A stretch of DNA of 64,000 nucleotides from Ensifer oleiphilus (GTDB taxonomy: Bacteria; Pseudomonadota; Alphaproteobacteria; Rhizobiales; Rhizobiaceae), in assembly GCF_013371465.1 (NCBI RefSeq), contig NZ_JABWDU010000010.1:1-64000 (forward strand), in the 5' to 3' direction. The first letter of the stretch is position 1, and the number at the start of each line of letters is the position of its first letter. The notes under the pieces are model-generated. The model was not told the DNA's origin, searched no databases, and saw nothing but the letters and a program-made list of their open reading frames with translations. Of the stretch, positions 27,761 to 36,947 are shown piece by piece. The position numbers and the translations under genes are program-made.

Positions 27761-29776
27761 CTAGAGGTGGTCCCGGTCGAAATCTCGTTCGCCCGCGCGC
27801 TCGAAGACGACCTCTCCCCGCTCCAGGGCCAGAAGCTGCCACTGCAGGCGAAACTGGGTTATGGTCGACGTCAATGTGACTTTCGAGCGGGTCTCGACAT
27901 CAGCGTCACCGCTGACGAAGGCCATCTGCCAGCCCGTCTTCAACGCGGCCGAGAGCGGCTCGCCGTCAGTCAGTTCCATGCGGTCGATCACACTGGCGGC
28001 GGTCACGATCGACCGGTCGGGCAGCCAGTACCTGCCAAAATCGCTTGTGAGCACGACCGCCTCCCGACCGGAACCAACGTCGCGATGGAACTCGCGGCGG
28101 TGTTCCATCGGCGCGATCTCAATGACATCAAGGGGTGGTGCGATCTCGACCGGGGCGAAGACGGGCGGCTCTTCTCCCGCGACTGGCATTCGCAGCGGCA
28201 GTCGGAGCCGGCACGATCCAGGCACCAGCCGGATCGTCGCACGCTCCGGTGACGGCCAGAGGATCGGCCAGAGCTGTGTCGCCAGCACCAGGCGCAGACG
28301 ATGGCCGGCGGGGAAACGGCGGCCGATATGGCCAAGCGCAATGCGGGCAGAGAAGTCCTCGCCCGACCGCAAGGGTTCCGGATGCTCATGGCTGTTGCGA
28401 TGAGTGAGGTTAAGGCAGCCCCACGTGACCAGCGTTGACGTTCCATCGGGGGCGACATCACAGATCTTCGCGACCAATTGCGCATTGGCGACATCGCAGG
28501 TGCCGCGGATTTCGACTTCCGCCGCTCCGAGCATGTCGAATTCGGCAGTGAGCGGCTCGGTATCGAAGACGAGGCCAAGGCCGTCATCGCGCCGCTGGTC
28601 GAGCGCCATGTCGGGGGCCGATCCGCCGTAGCCGCCAAAGCGGCCGAAATCCCGCATCGTCACGCTGGGCGTCGAGAGGATAGGCACCTCGCCTGGTACG
28701 GGCTCGTCGGTGAGCCCCGCCGCGTTCAGATGGAAGGTGCGGATCTCTACGTTCGGCGACGGCCAGGCGGGTTCGCCGACCCATCGACCGGGGTGATCGG
28801 CATAAAAGGGTGCCGGTTGGTGCGGGTCGATGATCCAAGCCGTGTAAGCCGGCTCGTCCATGATCCCGGTTTCGATGCCGCAAAGCCATTGCCGCCACCA
28901 GCGGATCGCCTCTTGCATATAGCCGATCGACGGTCCCGGCTCGCCGAGAAAGGGGTAGGCATGCGACCACGGGCCAACGAGCCCCTTGCGCGGCCCAGGC
29001 AGGTTCTCCATAAGCCGCGGCACCGCATTGAAGTAGGTATCGTCCCATCCGCTGATTGCGTAGACGGGGATGTCTACCTTCGAGAAATCCTCGCAGATCG
29101 AGCCGCGCTGCCAGTAGGCATCTCGCCGCTGGTGCTCCAGCCAGATGTCGGACCAGCAGCTGGACGCCCCCAGCCGCTCCATCCACATTTCGCGCCAGCG
29201 ATCGCCGACCACCTGCGGATCCGGCGGCAAGGCGCCGAGCCCCAGGATGAAGGACGACCACATGGCGTCCTCGGTGAGAAGACAGCCGCCGTTGTAGTGC
29301 ACATCGTCGGCATAACGGTCGTCGGAACAGCAGAGTGCGATCACCGCCTTCAGTGCCGGCGGCCGGCGCGCCGCAACCTGCAAGGCGTTGAAGCCGCCCC
29401 AGGAAATACCTGTCATGCCGACTGCACCAGTGGACCAGGGCTGAGCGGCGAGCCAGGCGATGATGTCCTCGGCATCGTCGAATTCCTGCTCGGTATATTC
29501 GTCGGTCAGAATGCCTTCGCTGTCGCCAGAACCGCGAATGTCGACCCGGCAACAGGCAAAGCCGTGGCCGGCGACATAGGGGTGCATCTTGACGTCGCGG
29601 AACACCGTGCCGTCGCGGCGGCGATAGGGAATGAGTTCGAGGATCGCCGGCACCGGCGACACCTCGGCATCCTCAGGCAACCAGATCGTCGCCGCCAGGC
29701 GGCAACCGTCCCGCATCGGGATGAAAACGGGATCAAGGCAGCGAACGGCGCGTGGAAAGGAGCTGACAACGGACAT
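27761..29776 (-). CDS. CocE/NonD-family alpha/beta hydrolase
   Basis: A 671-residue protein of the X-Pro dipeptidyl-peptidase / cocaine-esterase family. The catalytic Ser sits in GMTGISWGGFNAL, and DIRGSGDSEG is the conserved oxyanion-side motif. A C-terminal jelly-roll domain occupies about residues 380-560. It probably hydrolyses an amide or ester, for example an acylated or N-substituted amino acid brought in by the importer. It starts at 29776 in a TGATG overlap with the upstream MFS gene, so it is translationally coupled; an upstream in-frame extension is rejected. Confidence 0.88.
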   Translation of the reverse strand: MSVVSSFPRAVRCLDPVFIPMRDGCRLAATIWLPEDAEVSPVPAILELIPYRRRDGTVFRDVKMHPYVAGHGFACCRVDIRGSGDSEGILTDEYTEQEFDDAEDIIAWLAAQPWSTGAVGMTGISWGGFNALQVAARRPPALKAVIALCCSDDRYADDVHYNGGCLLTEDAMWSSFILGLGALPPDPQVVGDRWREMWMERLGASSCWSDIWLEHQRRDAYWQRGSICEDFSKVDIPVYAISGWDDTYFNAVPRLMENLPGPRKGLVGPWSHAYPFLGEPGPSIGYMQEAIRWWRQWLCGIETGIMDEPAYTAWIIDPHQPAPFYADHPGRWVGEPAWPSPNVEIRTFHLNAAGLTDEPVPGEVPILSTPSVTMRDFGRFGGYGGSAPDMALDQRRDDGLGLVFDTEPLTAEFDMLGAAEVEIRGTCDVANAQLVAKICDVAPDGTSTLVTWGCLNLTHRNSHEHPEPLRSGEDFSARIALGHIGRRFPAGHRLRLVLATQLWPILWPSPERATIRLVPGSCRLRLPLRMPVAGEEPPVFAPVEIAPPLDVIEIAPMEHRREFHRDVGSGREAVVLTSDFGRYWLPDRSIVTAASVIDRMELTDGEPLSAALKTGWQMAFVSGDADVETRSKVTLTSTITQFRLQWQLLALERGEVVFERAGERDFDRDHL

Positions 29777-31038
29777 CACGGCTTCTCGTTCTTTTCGGGG
29801 GTCTGGTTGTCGGCGGCAGGCAGCCATTGGTAGACCTCTGGCGAGGTCTGTGGGTAGGTGACGAAATCCTTGCGCCTCTTCACGCTGGCTCGCCGCAGGC
29901 GGCGCCAAAGAGCAAACACTGCGAAGGCGATGGAGAGTGCGCCGGCGTACCAGAAGAAGGCGTTTGCACCGTAGCGCTCAATCCCGGTCGCGCCGATCAA
30001 CGGCCCGACCGTGCCGCCGAAGGCCCAGATCAGCAGCAGGTTCGACGAGAGCGGGACGAAATCGGCGGGCTCGGCACGATCGTTGGCGTGCGCCACACCG
30101 AGCGGATAGAAAATCTCGGAAATACCGCCGAAGGCCGAGAACAGGACCAGAAGCATCCAGAAGGGTGTCGCAACGCTAATCGTGAAGAACAGCCCGCATA
30201 CGACGACGAGAACCACGGCAAGCGTCAGCATCATGTTGGTGCGGTCGAGTTTGTCCGACAGCGCGCCCAGGGGAAACTGCAGGAAGAGAGCGCCGAGTAC
30301 GACGGCCGACATCAGGAGCGCGATGCGGTCCTGGGTGAACCCGAGATCGAGTACGTAGAGAGAGCCGATATTGGCGAAGGTCGAGGAGACGAGCCCCGTC
30401 AGAAGACAAGCGAAAGCCCCGAGCGGCGAGGTGCGGAACGCACGCAGGATGTGAATGCCAACCGGCGCGTGCAATTGCGGCTCCCCCACCCAGATGGCGG
30501 TGACGGGCACCAGCGCCAGCACATAGAAGGCAGCCGAAAACATCAGCATGTCGTTGCCAGCGGGATCGATATCGCGTGCAAGCAACTGGCCGAGCCCGTA
30601 GAAGAGGCCGATGACGAGCACGTAGAGCGTCAGGGCCCGCCCGCGCCCGCTGTTCGGCACCATGGCGTTCAGCCAGCTCTCGATGATCACAGTCTGGCCG
30701 GCATTGACGAAGCCCATCACGGCCATCACGGCCATGAGTGCTGCGATACCGGGATTAAACGCGATCGAAAGAAGAAGGACCGCTGCAAGCGCTGAAAAAG
30801 CCGCGTAGGCGCGCACTTCCCCAACGGATCGGATAAGGCGCGTGGAGCCGACGCAGCCGACCAGAAACCCGGCACTTTCGGCCATGACAGCAAGGCCGAC
30901 AATGCTCGCGCCCTCGCCGGCCGAAACCAGCCGCAACGGCAAAAGAGTATGAAACAGGCCCGAGCCGGCCGCATGGAGCGCACCGCCGGCAAGCGGCGAC
31001 GCGATCGACCAAACAGGCAAGCTTTGCACCTGACTCAT
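29776..31038 (-). CDS. MFS transporter (YfmO/YcaD-like sugar or drug type)
   Basis: A 420-residue membrane protein with about 12 helices in two six-helix halves and an MFS loop motif variant between helices 2 and 3 (GSTRLIRSVGEVRAYA). PLGALSDKLDRTN is the matching motif of the second half. The ATG at 31036-31038 (MSQVQSLPVWS) is preceded by AAGGAG; a 13-codon upstream extension is unlikely. It is the first gene of the long operon running to etfA. Substrate unknown; possibly export of a demethylated product. Confidence 0.88.
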   Translation of the reverse strand: MSQVQSLPVWSIASPLAGGALHAAGSGLFHTLLPLRLVSAGEGASIVGLAVMAESAGFLVGCVGSTRLIRSVGEVRAYAAFSALAAVLLLSIAFNPGIAALMAVMAVMGFVNAGQTVIIESWLNAMVPNSGRGRALTLYVLVIGLFYGLGQLLARDIDPAGNDMLMFSAAFYVLALVPVTAIWVGEPQLHAPVGIHILRAFRTSPLGAFACLLTGLVSSTFANIGSLYVLDLGFTQDRIALLMSAVVLGALFLQFPLGALSDKLDRTNMMLTLAVVLVVVCGLFFTISVATPFWMLLVLFSAFGGISEIFYPLGVAHANDRAEPADFVPLSSNLLLIWAFGGTVGPLIGATGIERYGANAFFWYAGALSIAFAVFALWRRLRRASVKRRKDFVTYPQTSPEVYQWLPAADNQTPEKNEKP

Positions 31039-31236
31039 CACACGGCTCCTTCCCTGCGGGAGCGGGTAAGGCTCCAACAGCGACCACTAAAGGTAAATTT
31101 CGAATGCGCAGACCTGCAGCCACAGGTGGAATTCACCTTGGCGTGCCAGAACCCATTTTCGTCCGGCGCATCGTGGCCCGGACAGTGTTTTCTCGTGCCT
31201 CAAATTACGCACAAACTGAAAACTGGTGCAAGAGAA

Positions 31237-31254
31237 ATTATACGACCTTATAAT
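31237..31254. promoter_or_regulatory. Candidate TetR operator, copy 1
   Basis: ATTATACGACCTTATAAT, arms ATTATA/TATAAT around a 6-base centre. It differs from copy 3 (34581-34598) by one base in 18. Confidence 0.6.
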
Positions 31255-31506
31255 TATCGGCAGAAGCATATGATATTATTTTACTTTATCGATATAGCGC
31301 GACATTGCGGCAATCGATCCTGCAATGCGCCTACACCTATGATCGCCCAAGCGATAGCCGACCGATCGTCTGGATAAGTTACTGTTTTTACGTCGTTTCA
31401 TGTCGTGGTTCTGACCCTGATCCAGGTCAATTTGCAGGGATTTGCTGCAACGCAAAGGGGATCATGACGAAACGAAATGACATCAAAACAATTTGCCATG
31501 GCGGAA

Positions 31507-31524
31507 ATTATACGTTTGTATAGC
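31507..31524. promoter_or_regulatory. Candidate TetR operator, copy 2
   Basis: ATTATACGTTTGTATAGC shares its first 8 bases with the other copies and has a TATAC/GTATA palindromic core. It is the copy nearest the first TMADH-like gene. Confidence 0.5.
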
Positions 31525-31610
31525 AATGATCTTGCGTGGGGAAAGCGCCGGGCTATGCTGGCCCCTCCAAACGGTAGCGCCCCGCGCCGTCCCAAACAAC
31601 AATTCTATCC

Positions 31611-33710
31611 ATGGTAGTGATGATGCCCAGAGACCCACGCTTCGATATTCTGTTCGAACCCGTCAAGATCGGCCCGGTCAAGGCGCGCAACCGCTTCTAT
31701 CAGGTGCCGCACTGTTCCGGCATGGGGTACCGCTATCCGAATGCCGAGGCCCATCTGCGTGGTATGAAAGCCGAGGGCGGCTGGGCAGTCGTTTCGACCC
31801 AGGAGGCGGAGATCCACCCGACCTCGGACTTAACGCCGGCCAATGAAGCGCGGCTTTGGGACGAAGGGGACCTGCCGGCCCTTTCGGCAGTTACCGAACG
31901 TATCCATGACCATGGCAGCCTCGCGGCGATCCAGCTGGTTCACAACGGCCTGCATGTCGCCAACCGGTTCAGCCGGATGATCCCTCTTGCTCCATCGCAT
32001 GCCGTCAGCGACAGCCTCGACCCGGTCCAGGCGCGCGCCATGGACAAGGCCGACATCGCCGATATGCGCCGCTGGTACCGCAATGCCGCATTGCGGGCCA
32101 GGAAAGCCGGATTCGATATCGTCTATCTCTACGCGGGCCATGACATGAGCGTGCTGCAGCACTTCCTTTCCCGCCGCCACAACGACCGCAGCGACGAGTA
32201 TGGCGGCTCCTTCGAAAACCGGCTCCGGCTGTTCCGCGAAATCATCGAGGATACGCGGGAGGCGGTCGGCGATACCTGCGCGCTTGCCGTGCGCCTCGCC
32301 GTCGACGAACTGATGGGGCCGTCCGGGATTACCAGTGAGGGAGAAGGCAAGGACATCATCTCGGCGCTCGCCGAGCTTCCGGACCTCTGGGACGTCAACC
32401 TCTCCGACTGGTCCAACGACAGCCAGACAGCCCGCTTCTCGGAGGAAGGCTACCAGGAGCCATACATCCGCTTCGTCAAATCCGTCACGACTAAGCCTGT
32501 GGTCGGCGTCGGGCGCTACACCTCGCCGGACAGCATGGTGCGGGTTGTTCGCCAGGGCATTCTTGACTTCATAGGTGCGGCACGTCCGTCGATCGCCGAT
32601 CCCTACCTGCCGAAGAAGATCGAGGAAGGTCGCATCGACGACATCCGCGAGTGCATCGGCTGCAACATCTGTGCTTCCGGCGACAATACCAATGTGCCCA
32701 TGCGTTGTACGCAAAACCCCACGATCGGGGAGGAATGGCGCAAGGGCTGGCACCCTGAGATCATCGCATCGATGCCCGCGCCCGAACCTGCCCTGATCAT
32801 CGGCGGAGGACCCGCAGGCCTGGAGGCGGCGCGTGCGCTTTCGCAGCGTGGGGTCGATGTCGTGCTCGCGGAAGGAAGCGGGGAATGGGGCGGACGGGTG
32901 GCGCGTGAATGCCGGTTGCCGGGACTTGCCACCTGGGGCCGGGTTCGCGATTGGCGCATTGGCCAGTTGAGCACCAAGGTCAATGCTGAGCTCTATCTGC
33001 ACAGTCCGTTGAGCGCTGAGGACGTTCTGCAATACGGCATACCTCACGTCGCGCTTGCCACCGGTGCAAACTGGCGGTGCGATGGCGTGGGACGCACCCA
33101 CCGGCGGCCGCTCGAATTTCTCGCAGAGGGCGCACTCGTTTCGCCTGATGCCCTCCTTGCCGAAGGGGCGCATGCGGTTTCTGAACGTGGCCCCGTCGTG
33201 GTCTTCGACGACGATAGCTTCTATATGGGCAGCGTGCTTGCCGAACTGCTGGCCAAGGCCGGCCGGACGGTAAACTTCGTCACGCCCGAGCCGCAGGTTT
33301 CACCCTGGAGCAAGAACACGTTGGAACAGGGTCGCGTGCAGAAGCGTCTCATAGACCTTGGCGTCGAGATCATCCCCGCCATGAGCCTTGCCGGCCGGAC
33401 GCAGGATCGGCTTGACCTTGCCTGTATCTACAGCGGAAAAATCCGGTCGATCGACTGCGCCACACTCGTCCCGGTCACGGCGCGGCTGCCCGATGAAACC
33501 CTTTGGCGGGACTTGAAAGCCCGGGAGGCGGATTGGGCCGATGCCGGCATCAAGACCGTCGTCCGGCTCGGCGACTGCCTGGCGCCCGGCCTGATCGCCG
33601 CCGCGGTCTATTCGGGTCACCAATATGCCCGCACCTATCAGGAGCAAGTCGACGCGGATCGCGCCCCCTTCCTTCGGGAGGACATCGCAACGCTCCGCCC
33701 CTCTTTATGA
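31611..33710 (+). CDS. Trimethylamine-dehydrogenase-like FMN/[4Fe-4S]/FAD enzyme 1
   Basis: A 699-residue protein aligned throughout to trimethylamine dehydrogenase. An OYE-type FMN barrel (about 1-340) is followed by the iron-sulphur motif CIGCNIC-x11-C and a FAD/ADP-binding domain (ALIIGGGPAGLEAARAL). The NRFYQVPHCSG segment keeps the Cys that carries covalent FMN in TMADH. The catalytic Tyr/His (YAGH) and Asp (DWSND) are present. Of the substrate bowl only the Trp equivalent to W264 is kept; Y60 becomes Glu and W355 is lost. Likely role: oxidative N-demethylation with ETF as acceptor, on a substrate other than trimethylamine. An ATG at 31620 or 31623 is an alternative start. Confidence 0.88.
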   Translation: MVVMMPRDPRFDILFEPVKIGPVKARNRFYQVPHCSGMGYRYPNAEAHLRGMKAEGGWAVVSTQEAEIHPTSDLTPANEARLWDEGDLPALSAVTERIHDHGSLAAIQLVHNGLHVANRFSRMIPLAPSHAVSDSLDPVQARAMDKADIADMRRWYRNAALRARKAGFDIVYLYAGHDMSVLQHFLSRRHNDRSDEYGGSFENRLRLFREIIEDTREAVGDTCALAVRLAVDELMGPSGITSEGEGKDIISALAELPDLWDVNLSDWSNDSQTARFSEEGYQEPYIRFVKSVTTKPVVGVGRYTSPDSMVRVVRQGILDFIGAARPSIADPYLPKKIEEGRIDDIRECIGCNICASGDNTNVPMRCTQNPTIGEEWRKGWHPEIIASMPAPEPALIIGGGPAGLEAARALSQRGVDVVLAEGSGEWGGRVARECRLPGLATWGRVRDWRIGQLSTKVNAELYLHSPLSAEDVLQYGIPHVALATGANWRCDGVGRTHRRPLEFLAEGALVSPDALLAEGAHAVSERGPVVVFDDDSFYMGSVLAELLAKAGRTVNFVTPEPQVSPWSKNTLEQGRVQKRLIDLGVEIIPAMSLAGRTQDRLDLACIYSGKIRSIDCATLVPVTARLPDETLWRDLKAREADWADAGIKTVVRLGDCLAPGLIAAAVYSGHQYARTYQEQVDADRAPFLREDIATLRPSL

Positions 33711-33800
33711 GAGAGCATTCGTCATTGGGGTTGGACGGGCTGAATTGCCCGCGTCGCCCCGGGCGCAATGGTACTCACCGGTCACCGCCAGACGCCTCGG

Positions 33801-34439
33801 TTATGCGTAAGCGCCGCGGCGCAAACCTTCGACCCAGTTGCGGCAGAGCTGCATGCCTTCCTCAGGCTTGAAGGAGGCAGGGTTGAGGCACCATGCGAGC
33901 CAGAGGCCATCGAGAAGGGCGGTAAAGGCGATGGCGCACAGGCGGATGTCGGCGATCCCGAACCCCTCGGCGGCGGCGAGATCGCCGAGCAATCCCTCGA
34001 TGGCGGCGACATAGTTGGAATACTCGCCCTGCTGCGAGGCACTCATCCGCGGCGAATGGAGAACGAGCCCCCAGAACACCACCCAGACGCCGAGCACGCC
34101 TCGATCAAACAGCATGGGCGAGAAGGAGACGTTGATGAAGGCATCCAGGCGCTTTTGCGGCGTCGGTTCGGCATCCGCAACGGCTTTCAGCAGCGATTGC
34201 AGCAGCCCTTCGGACATGATGTCGAAAGCGTAGGCGACGAGTTCGTTGATCTCGCCGAAGTGGTGGGTGATCAAGCCCTGCGTCACACCCGCTTCCGCCG
34301 CGATCTGCCGGACGGAAACGCCGGCATTGCCATGTTTGACGATGCAGCGAAGGGCCGCTTCGCCAAGCTGCCGACGTCGGTCCTCGGGCGTTTCCCGGTG
34401 AAAACGCGCCCTGCCCTTTGCTACGACTTTTCTTGCCAA
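33801..34439 (-). CDS. TetR-family regulator (BetI-like)
   Basis: A 212-residue protein. Residues about 22-68 form the TetR helix-turn-helix (GVSVRQIAAEAGVTQGLITHHFG), followed by a BetI-like C-terminal ligand domain (FWGLVLHSPRMSASQQGEY). It is convergent with dehydrogenase 1 and divergent from dehydrogenase 2, with a palindromic operator candidate in the divergent gap. BetI relatives respond to choline or other quaternary amines, which fits an N-methylated substrate for the flanking enzymes. Confidence 0.9.
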   Translation of the reverse strand: MARKVVAKGRARFHRETPEDRRRQLGEAALRCIVKHGNAGVSVRQIAAEAGVTQGLITHHFGEINELVAYAFDIMSEGLLQSLLKAVADAEPTPQKRLDAFINVSFSPMLFDRGVLGVWVVFWGLVLHSPRMSASQQGEYSNYVAAIEGLLGDLAAAEGFGIADIRLCAIAFTALLDGLWLAWCLNPASFKPEEGMQLCRNWVEGLRRGAYA

Positions 34440-34544
34440 TGAACCCTGCCTCTTGTCTGCCGAACTATGCGTGATGCTCTCGCCCTTGACCCGGAGCGGA
34501 TCTCAACCAGCTGGGCAACCACTGTGTAGTATCAGAACAAATAT

Positions 34545-34559
34545 GCAATATCATATTGC
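34545..34559. promoter_or_regulatory. Perfect palindrome in the TetR / dehydrogenase 2 divergent region
   Basis: GCAATAT-C-ATATTGC is a perfect 15-base palindrome, 22 bases before operator copy 3 in the AT-rich gap. It may be a second operator. Confidence 0.45.
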
Positions 34560-34580
34560 GATAAAACGATAATTATACTT

Positions 34581-34598
34581 ATTATACGATCTTATAAT
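34581..34598. promoter_or_regulatory. Candidate TetR operator, copy 3
   Basis: ATTATACGATCTTATAAT, arms ATTATA/TATAAT. It lies about 87 bases before the second dehydrogenase start and is preceded by the direct repeat AATTATACTT (34571-34580). Confidence 0.6.
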
Positions 34599-34684
34599 TT
34601 CCCTTGCGAAGTGGCGTGCTCAGTGCCTATCCTGTCGTCAATGACCTGCCAATAGACGGCGGGCGGGGAACAAGGACTGAAAGC

Positions 34685-36787
34685 ATGATGCGAGATGCTC
34701 GCTACGATGTGCTGTTCGAACCTGTGCGGATCGGCCCGGTCACGGCGCCAAACCGGTTCTACCAGGTGCCGCATGCCAGCGGCATGACCAACGCCCTGCC
34801 ACGGGTGCGCGCTGCCTTCCGTGAGGCGAAGGCCGAGGGCGGATGGGGCGTGATCTGTACGGGCGCCTGTTCCATCGACCCGAGTTCCGACGATACGCCG
34901 CTTCCTTTCGCCACGCTCTGGGACCGCAACGACATCCGCGCACACGCGCTGATGACAGAGGCCGTCCATCGCCATGGCTCGCTTGCGGGCGTGGAGCTCT
35001 GGCACGGCGGGGCGGCGGTGATGAACCGGGCGAGCCGCCTGCCGCCACTGTCTCCCTCGGGTATCCCCTGGATGGCGACGCATGTCGGTTTCATGGGCAA
35101 TCTGCGTCCGCGCGTCATGGACAAATCGGATATCCGTGATGTTCTGCGATGGCAGGCGGAAGGTGCGCGCAAGGCGCGCAGCGCCGGCTTCGACATCGTC
35201 TATGTCTATGCCGGGATGGGCTATCTCGGTTACGAGTTTCTGCTGCCCGAATACAATCACCGCTCCGACGAATACGGTGGACCGATCGAAAACCGCATCC
35301 GCTTCGTGCGCGAACTGCTGGAGACGACGCGGGATGCGGTCGGCGCCGATTGCGGTGTGGCGCTGCGCGTCAGCCTGGAGGAATTACGTGGCCGACCAGG
35401 CACGCATGAGGAATCCGAGGCGCATGAATTGATCTCGTTGCTCTCCGACGATGCCGATCTCTTCGATGTGAAGATGGATTCAAGCCCGACAGACTGTTCC
35501 GCCTCGCGTTTCACCGGCGAAGGCAGCCATGAGCCGGTGATCGATTTCGTGAAGCGGATGACCGACAAGCCCGTCGTCGGCGTCGGCCGTTTCACGTCGC
35601 CGGACACGATGGTCTCCCAGATCCGTCGGGGCGTTCTCGACCTGATCGGCGGCGCACGTCCCTCGATCGCCGATCCCTTCCTGCCGAACAAGATCAGGGA
35701 GGGCCGCATCGAGGAAATCCGCGAGTGTATCGGTTGCAACATCTGCATTTCGAGCTGGCATGACGGCGTCCCCGTTCGCTGTACGCAGAACCCGACAGCG
35801 GGGGAGGAATGGCGTCGTGGGTGGCATCCGGAGCGGATTGCACCTGCTCGCAAGTCCGAGAAAGTCCTGGTCGTTGGCGGTGGGCCATCGGGTCTCGAAT
35901 GCGCGCTCACCGCTGCGCGCCAGGGCCACGAAGTCACACTTGTCGATGCCGGGACAAGCTGGGGCGGCCGACTGAGTTTTGAAATGACGCTACCGGGGCT
36001 TGCGGCCTGGAACCGGGTCGTGGACTACCGCCTTGGTCGTCTCGCCGATCTTCCAAACGTGTCCATGTATCTTGAGAGCCCGCTTGGCGTCGACGACATC
36101 CTCGAGCTTGCCCCCGACCACCTCGTGCTCGCCACGGGCGCCGCGTGGACGCGCATGCTCTATTCGACGCTCGAAATCCCGGTCGGCCAGTTGGAGCATC
36201 CTGCTGTCTATACGCCTGATGACATCGCTGCGGGACGCTTGCCAACGGGACCAGTCCTCGTCTTCGATTTCGACAACTACTATTACGGCGGCGTCCTGGC
36301 GGAGCATCTGGCGGCCAAGGGCCTTGACGTTTCATACGTAACCCCCGCCGGCCAGGCATCGGCCTGGACGATCATGACAAACGAGCTGCCGCTGGTGCAC
36401 CGTGCCCTGCTGCGGCGCCGGATCCCCGTTACGACCCTGCGGATGGTCACTGGTTTCGACGGCGAAACGGCCACGCTTGCTCATGTGTTTACCGGCGAGG
36501 AAACGAGAATGCATTGCCACTCGATCCTGATCGTCGGCCTGCGCCGGCCGCGCAGTGTGCTCCGCGAGGCCCTGGATCTTCGCCGGGCAGAAGTAGACGC
36601 GGCCGGCATTGCCACCATCACAACAGTCGGCGATGCTCTCGCACCTGGTGCCATCGCCCATGCGGTGCACAGCGGCCACAAGGCAGCCCGGGAGCTTGGT
36701 CAACGGGACGCGTTCAGGCAGTACCTTCGCGACACACCGATTACAGACTGTGAGCCTGGCTTTGAGCGGGCGAACGCGGCGGAATGA
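34685..36787 (+). CDS. Trimethylamine-dehydrogenase-like enzyme 2 (divergent active site)
   Basis: A 700-residue protein with the same three-part architecture as enzyme 1: FMN barrel, CIGCNIC-x11-C cluster site and FAD/ADP domain (VLVVGGGPSGLECALTA). The covalent-FMN Cys is replaced (RFYQVPHASG), the catalytic His of YxxH is Met (YAGMG), Y60 is Ala and W264 is Ser. The Trp equivalent to W355 (ISSWHDG) and the Asp are kept. It therefore probably binds FMN non-covalently and uses a different substrate or chemistry from enzyme 1. The ATG at 34685 has AAGGA upstream; a longer frame from 34604 is less likely. Confidence 0.88.
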   Translation: MMRDARYDVLFEPVRIGPVTAPNRFYQVPHASGMTNALPRVRAAFREAKAEGGWGVICTGACSIDPSSDDTPLPFATLWDRNDIRAHALMTEAVHRHGSLAGVELWHGGAAVMNRASRLPPLSPSGIPWMATHVGFMGNLRPRVMDKSDIRDVLRWQAEGARKARSAGFDIVYVYAGMGYLGYEFLLPEYNHRSDEYGGPIENRIRFVRELLETTRDAVGADCGVALRVSLEELRGRPGTHEESEAHELISLLSDDADLFDVKMDSSPTDCSASRFTGEGSHEPVIDFVKRMTDKPVVGVGRFTSPDTMVSQIRRGVLDLIGGARPSIADPFLPNKIREGRIEEIRECIGCNICISSWHDGVPVRCTQNPTAGEEWRRGWHPERIAPARKSEKVLVVGGGPSGLECALTAARQGHEVTLVDAGTSWGGRLSFEMTLPGLAAWNRVVDYRLGRLADLPNVSMYLESPLGVDDILELAPDHLVLATGAAWTRMLYSTLEIPVGQLEHPAVYTPDDIAAGRLPTGPVLVFDFDNYYYGGVLAEHLAAKGLDVSYVTPAGQASAWTIMTNELPLVHRALLRRRIPVTTLRMVTGFDGETATLAHVFTGEETRMHCHSILIVGLRRPRSVLREALDLRRAEVDAAGIATITTVGDALAPGAIAHAVHSGHKAARELGQRDAFRQYLRDTPITDCEPGFERANAAE

Positions 36788-36947
36788 CGATAGATCGGCG
36801 GGAATCCGGCCGCATCATCGAGAAGAATATGCAAGTGGCGTGTTCGGGTTTTGACCTCAAGGAGGTATCCGCGTTTTCTCTGATGGCACGGAACCATGCT
36901 TCGGCGGCACCGTTAGTGTTTCGTCTTGCAACGGAGGAACGGCGAGC

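Larger units (their letters stand above)
31039..31610. promoter_or_regulatory. Divergent promoter region with two TetR-type operator candidates
   Basis: This 570-base region is much more AT-rich than its surroundings and has no supported gene. It separates the MFS-to-etfA operon from the first TMADH-like gene. It contains operator candidates at 31237-31254 (towards the MFS side) and 31507-31524 (about 90 bases before the dehydrogenase start). Promoters in both directions must lie here. Confidence 0.6.
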
